A stretch of 64,000 bases of DNA from Atrina japonica (lineage: Eukaryota > Mollusca > Bivalvia > Pterioida > Pinnidae): positions 1 to 64,000 of the forward strand of contig BROG01000006.1 of NCBI GenBank assembly GCA_030159075.1, given 5' to 3'. The translations under genes were made by a program, and so were the position numbers. Of the stretch, positions 13,351-25,619 are shown one piece after another; position 1 is the stretch's first letter; each line of letters starts with the position of its first letter. Below the pieces are notes generated by a model. It was given only the letters and a program-made list of their open reading frames with translations, did no database searches and was not told where the DNA came from.

Positions 13351-14175
13351 CTTACCTACATGTTACATCATCATTATATCAGTCTAGTTTCCACTTTTAG
13401 AAGTTACATTCCTATAGCCTAGGTAATAGTTGCATATATATTTAACGTATACTATTTCCGTGTGGTGACCACATACATTCCCACCAAAATTAGTTGAATC
13501 TTAGAAAATATTTAAAAGCATAATCATTTGTAACTTTTAATCTATGGGACAGGTTGTGTGCAGTATATTTTACAAGTATTTTAATTGATATGACGGTATG
13601 AAAATTATTTTGAGGTTACATACCTACAGAAATGATACTATAAACTCCTTTTTCATTGTAAAACCAAAAAGCAATTAATCAGCTAAACGAAAACGACGAC
13701 GTGTGACGAAACAAACAACAATCATTATTTTCCTGCCAAAATTTAATAATTACTTTGACATCAATACATTGTTTTGTTTATTATGTTTACATTTATATTG
13801 TTTTGTTTATTATGTTTACTCACTTCAATGTACCATCCTAACAACATTTACTTATCATTTCCTCATTTAAGTACAAAATTATTTATGGACTAAATGATCT
13901 ACAGTTAATATGAATTTAATCATTCATATGATTTATTTGCAGTAGGGATTTGAAAAATATAGTTTGACTTTTATCTTATGATGAATAAAACGTATAATTA
14001 CTGGGAGATAAAGGATTATTTAGTTTTATTATTATTCAAATGAAAATCAATGACTAAATGTCTTAATTTAAACTACAGGAGACGGTGTATACTTTCAATC
14101 ACGAACGACATACTGTAATTAACATTTTACAGATCATTAAGAATGTGTACGTCTACATTTGTAGAAACTGCCACT
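13350..14175. other. Single-copy-looking AT-rich spacer between minisatellites
   Basis: No coding frame, repeat or splice-bordered exon was recognised. A short direct repeat (TTGTTTTGTTTATTATGTTTA) occurs at about 13770 and 13797. Confidence 0.5.
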
Positions 14176-14177
14176 CC

Positions 14178-15297
14178 TTATTAGTGATATATTTTCTGTA
14201 GGATGTTAGTGTTATATATTTTCATGTAGGATATTAGTGATATATACTTCCTGTAGGATGTTAGTGATATATATCTCCTGTAGGATGTTAGTGATATATA
14301 CTTCCTGTAGGATGTTAAAAATATATACTTCCTGTAGGATGTTAGATATATATATACTTCTTGTAGGATGTTAGTGATGTATATTTTCTGTACGATGTTA
14401 GTGATACATATCTCCTGTAGGATGTTAGTGATATATATTTCTTGTACGATGTTAGTGATATATATCTCCTGGAGGATGTTAGTGATATATATTTCCTGTA
14501 GGATGTTAGTGATATATATTTTCTGTAGGATGTTAGTGATACATATCTCCTGTAGGATGTTAGTGATATATATTTCCCGTAAGATGTTAGTGATGTATAT
14601 TTCTTGTACGATGTTAGTGATACATATCTCCTGTAGGACGTTAGTGATATATACTTTCTGTGGGATGTTAGTGTTATATACTTCATGTAGGATGTTAGTG
14701 ATATATATATATATATATCTCCTGTAGGATGTTAGTGATATATATATATATATCTCCTGTAGGATGTTAGTGATATATACTTCCTGTAGGATGTTAGTAA
14801 TATATACATTCTGTAGGATGTTAGTGATATATACTTCCTGTAGGATGTTAGTAATATATACATTCTGTAGGATGTTAGAGATATATACTTCCTGTAGGAT
14901 GTTAGTGATATATACTTCCTGTAGGATGTTAGTAATATATACATTCTGTAGGATGTTAGTGATATATATCTCCTGTAGGATGTTAGTGATATATATCTCC
15001 TGTAGGATGTTAGTGATATATACTTCCTGTAGGATGTTAGTAATATATACATTCTGTAGGATGTTAGAGATATATACTTCCTGTAGGATGTTAGTGATAT
15101 ATACTTCCTGTAGGATGTTAGTAATATATACATTCTGTAGGATGTTAGTGATATATATCTCCTGTAGGATGTTAGTGATATATATCTCCTGTAGGATGTT
15201 AGTGATATATACTTCCTGTAGGATGTTAGTAATATATACATTCTGTAGGATGTTAGTGATATATACTTCCTTTAGGATGTTAGGGATACTAATGATA
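14178..15297. repeat. 27-bp minisatellite, about 41 copies
   Basis: The unit contains GATGTTAGTGATATATACTT followed by CCTGTAG. As 27 is a multiple of 3, several frames stay open across the array on both strands (up to 380 codons). These are artefacts. A variant unit with GTTAGAGATAT recurs at 14871 and 15060, exactly 189 bp (7 units) apart, which shows a higher-order repeat. Confidence 0.95.
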
Positions 15298-15710
15298 TCC
15301 ATTTCGTGCATGATAATAGTCATATTTATTTCTTACGTTGTAATAGTGACATCTATTTCTAGCATTATAATAGTGATATATATTTTTAGCATTATAATAG
15401 TGATATCTATTTCTAGCATGATGATAGTGACATCTATTTCTTGCATGATGATAGTGATATCTACTTCTAGCGTGATAACAGTGATGTCTATCTCTATCAT
15501 GATGATAGTGATATCTATTTTTGGTGTGATAATATTAATATCTATTTCAACATGATAATAATGATATCTAATTTAGCATCATAAGAGCGATATCTATTTT
15601 TCGTTTGATAATAGTGATTTTTATTTCTAGCATGATGATAGTGACATCTATTTCTAGTGTGATAATAGTAATATCTATTTCTGACATGATGATAGTGATA
15701 TCTATTTTTA
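15298..15710. repeat. Diverged 27-bp minisatellite continuing the previous array
   Basis: The units are of the type GATAATAGTGATATCTATTT followed by CTAGCAT. They have the same 27-bp period and a related core (TAGTGATAT) as the preceding array, but are more diverged from each other. Confidence 0.85.
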
Positions 15711-15711
15711 G

Positions 15712-16321
<610 letters not shown>

Positions 16322-17140
16322 AAATGTGTGTTGCGATATGAAGGACATTAACACTGATTGACTCTTAGTTCCTCGTTCTGTAAAAAGACGTATCGATATT
16401 GTAGGTCAATAGATTACTTTTTTCTCATACAAAGAAAACTCGTGATTATCTACTTATATCATTAATCGTTCGCACATAAAATAATTCACATTTATCATGT
16501 ATCAGCCTAATTTACGACTATTGAAGTTTTATTGGGAAAATATCTGTGTCAAAAAGTGGTTACGACAACAAAGAAGGAAATTGATATATACATATATTCA
16601 ATGTTTCTTAGATCAAGGATTGGCTTGCAAGATGTGCTGATTGTATTACCTGTGCAGTTATACCTTGCTTCAGTATTACCTGACATTCCATATCAAACAT
16701 ACAGGTATATATAAGTATTCTTTAACCCGCTCTGACATAAAATATGTATAACAGAGGTGTGATTTCGCCATGCCTAAATACATGTGATACTGCACAACAT
16801 CAAATGTAGTTATATTTTCTTACATATATTTGGACAATGCTTGATATATATTTTTTCAGAATAATGATACACCCATGTCCCTTTGTAAAATCGGACACGA
16901 TTGACTACAATGATTCACCTGTTCTCACTCTAAGTGACGTATTTCGTATCTACCTAGCGTTTCATTAATATTGCATTTAGCTCATTAGTAAGCATGTCGT
17001 TTGGCAAAAAATAATAAAGAAATTAAATTTGGGGTCAAAGTTCGGGTGACATAACTATCAATCATTGCGTGTATAATTTTATTGTCTTGAATCTTATTTG
17101 GCCATAAATAATATAATACACCTTTTTCTGTATGATTAAG
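16322..17140. other. No recognised features
   Basis: AT-rich spacer. A 60-codon frame at 16532-16714 has no recognisable similarity and no splice context. I do not call it a gene. Confidence 0.45.
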
Positions 17141-17144
17141 AAAA

Positions 17145-18415
17145 CTCCCAACAGAAATGTTGTGGTTTTCTTCTCATTGCTGTGCTGCGTTGATATAGTT
17201 GTGTTATTGTTGTCGGTGCGTTGCTGCAATTGTTGTTTTTGTGGTCTAGTAGATACTGTGGGGTTCTTCTAGTTGCTGTGCTACGTTGATATAGCTGTGT
17301 TTTTGTTGTCGCTGTGTTGCTGAATTTGTTGCTTCTGTGTTCTAGTAGATGTTGCTGTGCAATTTTGATGATTCTGTGCTGTCGTAGTTGTTGATGTGCC
17401 ATTTTGTTGTTGCTGTGCTGTCGTAGTTGTTGTTGTGTTGTCGCAGGTGTTTCTGTGCCGAATTGATGGTGGTGTGCTGTCTTGTCGTAATTGTTGCTGT
17501 GATACAATAGTAGTTTTTGCTGTGTTGTAATTGTTGGAGTGTTGTCGACGTTGTTGCTGTATTTTCACAGTTGTTGTTGTTTTGTCGTAGTTGTTGCTGT
17601 GTTGTAGATATCGCTTTGTTGACTTAGTTGTTACTGTGTTGTAGTTGTTGTTGCTTTACTGTAGTTGTTGATGTCGTGTTGTCATATTTGTTGTTGTGTC
17701 GTAGTTGTTGCTGGGTTGTAGTTGTTTGCTGTGTTGTCTTAGTTGTTGCAGTGTTGTCGTAACTGTTGCTGTGCTGTTGACGTAGGTTGGCGTAGGTTGT
17801 GCTGTGTTGTCGTAGTTGTTGCTGTGTTATAGTTGTTTCTTTGCTGTTGTCGTCGTAGTCATTGCTGTGTTGTCGTAGATATTTCTGTGCCGCATTGTTG
17901 TTAGTGTGTTGTTGTAATCGTTGCTGTGATGTTGTCGCATGTTTTGCTGTGTTGTAGTTGCTGCTGTGTTGTCGAAATTGTTGCTGTGCTTTCACAGTTG
18001 TAGCAGTTTTGTCGTAGCTGTTGCTGTGTTGTCGTAGTTGTTGCTTTGCTGTAGTTGTTGTTGTTGTAATGTCATAGTTATTGTTGTGTCGTATTTGTTG
18101 CTGGGTTGTAGTTGTTGGTGTCTTGTCTTAGTTGATCAATGTTGTCGTAATTGTTGCTGTGCCGTTGTCGTAGGTTTTGCTGTGTTGTCGTAGTTGTTGC
18201 TGTGTTACAGTTGTTGCTTTCATTGCTGTGTTGTCGTGAATGTTGCTTCATTGTCACAGTTGTTGCTGTATTGTTGTAGATATTGCTGTGTTGTAGTTAT
18301 TACTGTGTTGAAGCTGTTATTTTGTTATTGTCGTAGTTGTTGTTGTGTTTTGTTGCCATTGTGGTGTTTTTGTTGTTGATGATGTTGTATTGTTGTAGCT
18401 GCTGTTATGGTGATG
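17145..18415. repeat. GTT-rich degenerate tandem array, 1.27 kb
   Basis: Variants of TTGTCGTAGTTGTTGCTGTG are repeated throughout with irregular spacing of about 20-24 bp. The Gln/Thr/Asn-rich minus-strand frames (95-123 codons) follow from the repeat. Confidence 0.9.
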
Positions 18416-18814
18416 TTATATTTTTTTAATTTCAATTATGACTAGCTATACACCCAAGCTATTTGACTATTGACAAGTTTAAGGTGCCAAGACATCAGTC
18501 ATCACTTAGAATCACTCACTTCAAAATTAATCCAGTCAGGTTTATCATCCCTGGTCATCTCAATGTCGTTAAAAAATAAAGACCATATAAATCCGTTTAC
18601 GAAATCTAGAATTTCGTTAAGCTCGTTTATTTAAATATTGAGAGATGAATTAGTTATGATTTTGTCAAAAATTATACCAGACGATAAGCAAACATGAAGG
18701 CCAGAAATAAGCAAACATGAAGGCGAGAAACCAGACACTATCTTAAATGGTTGAAAATTGTGAGATGGTTGAATAAACATCAGAAACATGATTTATTTCT
18801 AATTTACTGAATTT

Positions 18815-19395
18815 CGATTGTAAAGTTTACACACGCTTCGTACTTAGACATTGTATTTAATATAAACACAGTCGGGAAATTAGCAACTAAGCTATACGAC
18901 AAACGCGACGATTTCGACTTTCCCATCGTAAATTTTCCACATTTAAGTAGTAATATCTCTCAGTCACCCGCATATGGAGTTTATATTTCACAAATGATCT
19001 GATATGCCAGGGCGTGTCAACATATGAAGATTTCATATACAGAGGTAAACTACTCACTGACAAATTATTGACACAGGGATATCGAAAACCGCGTTTAATG
19101 TCAACGTTCCGCAAATTTTACGGTCGGTATAATAGTCTTGTTTGCGATTACTCTGTTTCAATAAGTGAAATGTTGAGTTGCTTTTTCGTTGGCGGTTGTT
19201 GAGACGTCTGTACCAATTGTGACGAAGATACACTCCTCACTTGTTTCATTGGACTTGACTGTGGACTCACGGCGGGTGTGACCGGTCGACAGGGGATGCT
19301 TACTCCTCCATGGCACCTGATTCCACCTCTTGGTTTCCAGAGGTCCGTGTTTGTTCATTTTTACCAGATTTGTATCTATGTCCTGGACATTCTAT
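18815..19395 (+). mobile_element. Decayed retroelement copy, best-preserved C-terminal RT region
   Basis: From about 19014 an intact frame of 62 codons encodes STYEDFIYRGKLLTDKLL, RKPRLMSTFRKFYGRYNSLV and ends FFVGGC. It is clearly homologous to the corresponding regions at 3.4 and 21.0 kb. The upstream part is frameshifted. The 3' tail (ACGGCGGGTGTGACCGGTCG, ACTCCTCCATGGCACCTGAT) follows. Confidence 0.65.
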
Positions 19396-19424
19396 TGATT
19401 TATACTTTGGTATCTGTAATTTAT

Positions 19425-19515
19425 TATATTACTCACGGTTGTTAAGTGGGTAGGGGATACTTACTCCTTCATGGCACCTAATATCACCCCTGTTGTTTTT
19501 TTTATTCAGATGTCC
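19425..19515 (+). mobile_element. Second, diverged retroelement-tail fragment
   Basis: ACTCACGGTTGTTAAGTGGG and TACTCCTTCATGGCACCTAA repeat the tail immediately after the 18.8-19.4 kb copy. Tails in duplicate are also seen at 4.9 kb. Confidence 0.4.
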
Positions 19516-20660
19516 AATTTTCATTATTTTTTTATATTATCTTTAGAACATTCCAATGGTTAACGCAATCTATAGTGTATATCAATTTGGACCCGCCTTG
19601 TGAAAATGGACTTTTGTGACGTAAGTTAAGGTAAACATGACGTCAAAGTTTTACTTCACATTTTACAACGTATGCAATGCTAAAGAATTATGTTGTCTCT
19701 TAAAAGAAAGAAATGTCAAATCTCATATGTTTTAACATTTTCCAGTTTTGAACGGCATATCACATTACAAATATGAAATATAGATAAATCCACAGAAGTG
19801 GGTCACATTAATTTTATGAATAGAAACGTAATTTGTTTTCAGCTGTTGTTGATATCACAACAATTGTAAAGGATTAAAACAGCACAACGGGTCATGGTTA
19901 TGTCATAAATATGATTTATAATAAAGATGTTGTTTTGTCTGTTATGAGTCCATGGTATGCATTGACAGATTTTTGCAACTTGCGTTTTTTGAATTTAGGT
20001 CCCCAATTGCTTTTTTCTTTCATCTTAAATTTCGCTTAAATACCTCGAGTAAGAGGCATAGCTATGCAATTGATTAAGATACAGGTAACTATGGTCTCTT
20101 CTTTTCTGAAATAAAAATAATTTTCATATGATTTAATACATCGATTTCATGCAATACTGCTAATGAATTATTATCATCTAACGCCATGCATAATCCATCT
20201 CCACATAATACACATCACGTGCAACTTCGTAGGTAATTTTAATTTGAGCAGCAATATATCAAACTGCAAACATTTGCAAATCATATCTAAATTGTTCGCA
20301 ACAATGTTAAATGTCCCTCATATAAATAATTATCTAAGACTGTATAAAGCCGAGGAACGTTACACGTTCATATAACTGTCGTAAATTTAAGAATCCCTCT
20401 TTCATAATAGTATTTTAGTTTACAATAGATATTTGTACATACCAAACAAACGACACGGTTTTTGTAGTTTCCTTTTTTTGTGAGCCTCGAGCGTTTTAAC
20501 AAATTTAGAATGAATTTAATGACGCCATTTGATTGTTATATCCTCAGTAATACCTTAACTACGAGCATTCTTAATATGTTTCATTTTATCACTGAAGTTT
20601 GGCTAAATTATATCATCCCTTCATAGTCTAAATGGATATAATTCGTTTTTTTGTATTGAA
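19515..20660. other. No recognised features
   Basis: AT-rich sequence. Short frames of up to 70 codons are not distinguishable from chance. Confidence 0.45.
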
Positions 20661-20665
20661 AAATA

Positions 20666-20680
20666 CTATCTATCTATCTA

Positions 20681-20720
<40 letters not shown>

Positions 20721-20756
20721 TCTATCTATATTTCTATCTATCTATCTATCTATATT
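20666..20756. repeat. Compound (TATC)n/(TGTC)n microsatellite
   Basis: TATC units change to TGTC and back to TATC, with one TATT interruption. Confidence 0.9.
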
Positions 20757-20774
20757 ATATATCGGCATTTCCAT

Positions 20775-21310
20775 TGTGCCCCTTCATTGGCAGACCTGTT
20801 CCTTAATTCATACGAAACACTTCGTGCTGCACAGAATTTTTTCCATGAGCAATTGCTTTTATACCCCAATGATGTTCAAAAAATGAAAAACAATCCGTCT
20901 AAAAGTAACCACTGTAAAAAGATGACTATCTTAGTTTATGAAGAATTCAAAATTGAAATAATGTTATCTGTGCGAAATAACTGATACATTATTGTCACAG
21001 CGATGTAGAGAATCGCGCTTGATGTCAATGTTCCACAAATATTACGGTCTTTATAATGGCCTTGTTTGCAATTACTTTGACTATATGAAATCTTGAGTTA
21101 CCTGTCCGGTAGTGTTCGTTACGTTATCTGTATCGATTGTGACGAGGATTTATTCCTCACTTATTTCATTTTGATTTGATTGTGAACTTACGGCGGGTGT
21201 GACCAGTCAATACGGGTATGCCTACTCCTCCATGAAACTTGATCCCACCTCTGGATTTCCAGAAGTCTATGTTTGTCCAATATTCACCAGATTTGTATTT
21301 TGTATTATGG
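20775..21310 (+). mobile_element. Decayed retroelement copy with internal deletion
   Basis: The frame at 20787 encodes ADLFLNSYETLRAAQNFFHE, homologous to the region just before the YIDD box at 2.97 kb. At 20990 it jumps to the C-terminal segment (CTTGATGTCAATGTTCCACA) and then the tail (ACGGCGGGTGTGACCAGTCA). The YIDD box itself is missing. Confidence 0.6.
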
Positions 21311-22035
21311 ACATCCTGAGGATCATATATATTTTCCTACTATCAAATCAATACATTAATTAGAGTATAAAACCTTCTATCGTGTCAATGCATTAATAAA
21401 TCGCCATCATGTCATAAATTTACAAATATAGAAAAAAAACCACTCTACTGTTTCAATATATTAATAAGAGTAAAACAATATTTCATTACCAAAAACCATA
21501 TATCATGTCAATGCATGAATCAGTCTAGGAAAACATTTTCTAATGTTGAAACATAAGTCTGTCCAAGATTACCTTTTTCTCATGACAATTAATATAAGAT
21601 TCTCCAATAACAATAAATCCATCCATCAGTTACAATTAAAAGCACGGCCAAAACGTCAAACAAGTCCTCTTTCATTAACCCATCAACCTCCGAGAAACAA
21701 AGAAATCTTCTATAAAGCAATGACTTGGGCCAGTACAAATGTGTCTTTAGGGGTTATTGAATTACGAACACCATACATTGTTTATTTTATGCTGTGTACG
21801 CATAATGTTAACATTGTCATCAAATTTGCTTAATTCACTATGTCCAACATGAATCAATACATATCAATTACAATTAATTTCCAATCACGATTTTTAGAGA
21901 GATGTATTTATCTTTATTTCTTTTGATGGGATGGATAATTTGTTTTTAGTATGAATGTTTAACAAATATTTGATCATTATAAATAATGTGACAAGGTCAG
22001 ACATATTATAAAATCAAATGAATAAATTAATAGTA
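21310..22035. other. Spacer with a diverged short repeat; no gene
   Basis: A motif of the type CATGTCAATGCATTAAT recurs loosely between 21330 and 21530. A 96-codon frame at 21543-21833 has no recognised homology. It includes AAATGTGTCTTTAGGGGT, a phrase repeated in intergenic DNA at 32.6 kb. Confidence 0.45.
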
Positions 22036-22036
22036 C

Positions 22037-22248
<212 letters not shown>

Positions 22249-22435
22249 GTTACAGTTCACGATTTAGAATCAGGTTTGATATTGTTTACTATGATCAGGA
22301 GCGTCTAATTACTAGATACAGCGAACCATTAACGTCTTAACTTTATTTTGATTCTCGAGAAATTCAATGACTTTTATCAAACGTCTTTGGTACTATTAGT
22401 ACGAAGAATGATTGCTGTATTTTCCTGATACAAAC

Positions 22436-22458
22436 TGTATACATATGTATATATCAGC

Positions 22459-22546
<88 letters not shown>

Positions 22547-22571
22547 GGTGATATATACATATGTATACATT
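22436..22571. repeat. Large palindrome around an (AT)n core
   Basis: The flanks GTATACATATGTATATATCA and its inverted counterpart TGATATATACATATGTATAC enclose about 85 bp of AT repeat, with one mismatch (CAGCG versus CACCG by strand). The whole ~130 bp is self-complementary. Confidence 0.85.
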
Positions 22572-22794
22572 AGCACGTCGAATGACGTCTTAATGTCATG
22601 TATATCAAACCGACAGCTTATTAATATTAATGAGCGAAATGAACCTCATAATTGTTTCGCGTAGCTTTGTAATAAACAACCAACGTTAAAATGACGTATT
22701 CGGAAGGTGGATAGCAAATTTCTGCTCAAAGTAGTCGTCCATTTGATCTTTTCCCAAAATTCACGAAATATTAAATTTTTAAGTTAATTGGATT

Positions 22795-22905
22795 CAGATC
22801 TTCATAAGGATGCAATGAGGGTGCGAATAGATGTCAAGAGATATGCACTCCTCCAGGAAACTTGATCCCTTCAGTGTATTTTTTCAAACGTATTCGTAAA
22901 TTGTC
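22795..22905 (+). mobile_element. Retroelement-tail fragment
   Basis: GGGTGCGAATAGATGTCAAG and ATGCACTCCTCCAGGAAACT, then TGATCCC, match the tail of the retroelement family. It is isolated from any reverse transcriptase sequence. Confidence 0.35.
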
Positions 22906-23294
22906 CTGTTACAGATAACACTTTTAAAATAGACCTTTCCCGAATTGTTCCGTTCCAGTATGGTTCGTGATGATATTATGCACCTTTAACAAAAATGTGA
23001 CATGCATAACTTCCACTGAAGTTTTTCGCATAGATGACCAGAAATACGTATTATGTACAGTGGAAGAAGATGTGAAGGCATGATACTTGTCAACTTTACA
23101 TGAATGAACATTTAGTTTGACTTTTCCCCCAATTCAAATGACCTAAAACAAGATATCAATGAATGTCGTCAATGTAGAATTTACGAAACCGGAAATTATC
23201 TAGGTCACATTTCTTTTGACGTCATGTGATCTCAGTAAAAACTATTCCATAAAATGGAACGGAATGTGACAACTATCTATATCTTAATACAGGT

Positions 23295-23942
23295 CGTGTC
23301 ACCCTTAGATGTTCAAATCCCTACACCACTACAGGTGTACCTGTGTAACCTTTAGATGTTCAAATCCCTACACCACTACAGGTGTACTTGTGTAACTTTA
23401 TATGTTCAGATCCCTACACCACTACAGGTGTACATGTGTAACCTTTAGATGTTCAAATCCCTACACCACTACAGGTGTACATGTGTAACCTTTGTATGTT
23501 CAGATCCCTACACCACTACAGGTGTACATGTGTAACCTTTATATGTTCAGATCCCTACACCACTACAGGTGTACATGTGTAACCTTTATATGTTCAGATC
23601 CCTACACCACTACAGGTGTACCTGTGTAACCTTTATATGTTCAGATCCCTACACCACTACAGGTGTACCTGTGTAACCGATCCCTACACCACTACAGGTG
23701 TACCTGTGTAACCTTTATATGTTCAGATCCCTACACCACTACAGGTGTACCTGTGTAACCTTTATATGTTCAGATCCCTACACCACTACAGGTGTACCTG
23801 TGTAACCTTTAGATGTTTAGATCCCTACACCACTACAGGTGTACCTGTGTAACCTTTATATGTTCAGATCCCTACACCACTACAGGTGTACCTGTGTAAC
23901 CTTTAGATGTTTAGTTCCCTACACCACTACAGGTGTCACCTT
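23295..23942. repeat. 47-bp minisatellite, about 13-14 copies
   Basis: The unit contains ATGTTCAGATCCCTACACCA and CTACAGGTGTACCTGTGTAA. Each unit holds TACACC-ACTACA-GGTGTA, a 6-bp inverted repeat with a 6-nt loop. There is little divergence between copies. One shortened copy lies at about 23677. Confidence 0.95.
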
Positions 23943-24003
23943 TATACATGTATGTTCAAATAAAGGAAAAAATATACACACTGATAATATGTAATATACA
24001 GCT

Positions 24004-24009
24004 TTTATT
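24004..24009 (-). terminator. Possible poly(A) signal (AATAAA) for the 24.8-25.6 kb gene
   Basis: The plus-strand TTTATT reads AATAAA on the minus strand, about 0.8 kb past the candidate stop codon at 24815. The interval holds the 25-bp minisatellite, which would then lie in the 3' UTR. AATAAA is common by chance in such AT-rich DNA. Confidence 0.2.
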
Positions 24010-24267
24010 GCAAACTGAATCATTTTGCACACATATCCAAAAATAGCATTAATCTGAAACATATCATACAGTCTTTGACATCTGATGTGCACATGAATTA
24101 CAAAAGAGAAGCAATAAGTATGGAGAAGTTCAATATAAGGATACGTACTATGTTATTGATATTCACTGGTACAATACTGATAGCTAATAGTGCAACTTTG
24201 GAGAATTGGTCTGGTTGATGATATACCTAACTAATATACAGTATTATACATCAAGATACACATGCTG

Positions 24268-24632
24268 AATGAACCCCGAAATACAGACACATGATGTACC
24301 CCGAAATACAGACACATGCTGTACCCCGAAATACAAACACATGTTGTACCTCGAAATAGACACATGATCTACCCCGAAATACAGACACATACTGTACCCC
24401 GAAATACAGATAAATGATGTACCCCGAAATACACACACATGATTTACATCGAAATACAAACACATGCTGTACCCCGAAATACAAACACATGTTGTACCCC
24501 GAAATAGACACATGATATACCCCAAAATACAGACACATACTGTACCCCGAAATACAAACACATGATGTACCCCGAAATACAGACACATGCTGCACCCCGA
24601 AATACAAACACATGCTGTACCCCGCAATACAA
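24268..24632. repeat. 25-bp minisatellite, about 15 copies
   Basis: The unit includes AATACAGACACATGCTGTAC and CCCGA. Some copies lack 3 bp (GAAATAGACACATG), which resets the frame. The three overlapping minus-strand frames rich in Cys, Val, Phe and Gly are artefacts. It may lie in the 3' UTR of the 24.8-25.6 kb candidate gene. Confidence 0.95.
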
Positions 24633-24814
24633 AGTATTGCCACATGTATTTGGAATACCGATGTTACATTTAAACTGGTCCGTATAAAAAATAAATTTTA
24701 AGTGTTCAGTGATTAAAAAATACTGTATTGAAATCCCTAATTAAACAGAATGAAAGAAACAAAAAGAACACGTGACAAATAGCATAATCTCACATTATGG
24801 TAAACTTCAAAAGG

Positions 24815-25552
24815 TCAAAATATATTAGCATATCGACGAGACACCTGTGGATTAAAATCTACTTTAATTAATCGTACTACTTGACCAAGAGCGTCATGAA
24901 AATCTCGAAAGTCAATTTCATTTTGAAAGGTTTGTGTTGGATCATTTAAAAGGGACTCAATTGATTGACAAACAGAGCTGAAAACATAGCATAACGACTA
25001 CTTCAAATAAATGAACAAATTAAATGTAACAAATAACTTTGTGTATGTTAGGAATAAAGCATGAAGACATTTTAAGATAGCCCTTGGAAAACGCAATTAC
25101 CTTAAAGACATAGTATCTACGAAAATGGTTATTTTTTTTAGTCGGCAATTTTGCGGAAATATCGAAGATATGACTGAATAATGATCTTCCACGTCGACAC
25201 TTTTTTGTATAAATTAGCGTTTTACGGATAAATGCTGATTTGTTGTCGTCGTCTGTAAGAATCAAACTCATTAATTATGCACAGAAACAATCCCAGAAGC
25301 ACACGCAATGACCTAGATCGTATCGATATCAATCAATGGATGCTGAGGTAAGCACGTGTTGATTTATTTACAATTTCGACTTCGGCGTGAGATCCTACAT
25401 TTAGACGGTCCTTGAGGCTTATCCATCGATCATGCTCCTTTCCAATATTTATCTTGGTCTTGTTGTATTTCGCCAGAACTTCTTTCCGATTTCTTTTTCT
25501 AGCTGAATCTGTCAATTTAACAGGTCGGATTTGTTTTTGCTTTGGACGCCAT
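24815..25552 (-). pseudogene. Candidate two-exon gene with frameshifted first exon; function unknown
   Basis: The first exon candidate is 25552-25372. Its ATG sits in a strong context (A at -3, G at +4) and begins MASKAK. The coding frame then continues only after skipping one A in a run of five (25534-25538). After the shift it reads PVKLTDSARKRNRKEVLAKY and KINIGKEHDRWISLKDRL up to a GTAAAT donor. I have a vague memory of such basic, Trp-containing segments at the N-termini of invertebrate proteins of unknown function. The terminal exon candidate is 24977-24815, after TTTTCAG: it encodes SVCQSIESLLNDPTQTF, then DFRDFHDALGQVVRLIKVDF and TGA. The phases of the two exons do not match (0 and 2), so a middle exon is missing or the pairing is wrong. 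The extra A could be a mutation or a sequencing error. Confidence 0.4.
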
Positions 25553-25576
25553 GCTTTTCACTATCAACAATGGAAA

Positions 25577-25617
25577 TGCGCATGCGCAAATACAGGTCAC
25601 ATATGAATATGGGCGGG
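25577..25617 (-). promoter_or_regulatory. NRF1-type palindrome and GC box upstream of the frameshifted gene
   Basis: TGCGCATGCGCA at 25577-25588 is a perfect 12-bp palindrome matching the NRF1 consensus. GGGCGGG at 25611-25617 is an Sp1-type GC box. Both lie within 65 bp upstream of the minus-strand ATG at 25552, in otherwise AT-rich DNA. This is what a TATA-less housekeeping-type promoter looks like. If the site is a core promoter element, the 5' UTR would be very short. Confidence 0.5.
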
Positions 25618-25619
25618 CT

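Noticed and set aside
14181..15323. 380-codon minus-strand open frame
   Set aside because: It is the 27-bp minisatellite read in a frame that repeats every 9 codons. Other frames on both strands are open too.
17136..17995. Gln/Thr/Asn-rich frames that look like prion-type or polyQ proteins
   Set aside because: They derive from the GTT-rich tandem array, with no start context, splice sites or non-repetitive domain.
21543..21833. 96-codon plus-strand frame
   Set aside because: It includes a phrase found in other intergenic repeats. It has no recognisable domain and no splice context.
23295..23942. CRISPR-like array of regular repeats
   Set aside because: The units are directly adjacent with no unique spacers, and the DNA is eukaryotic. 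The same applies to the 29-bp array at 44.4-45.4 kb.
24244..24645. Three overlapping Cys-rich minus-strand frames resembling a secreted peptide
   Set aside because: They follow the 25-bp minisatellite, and 3-bp deletions in some units only reset the pattern.
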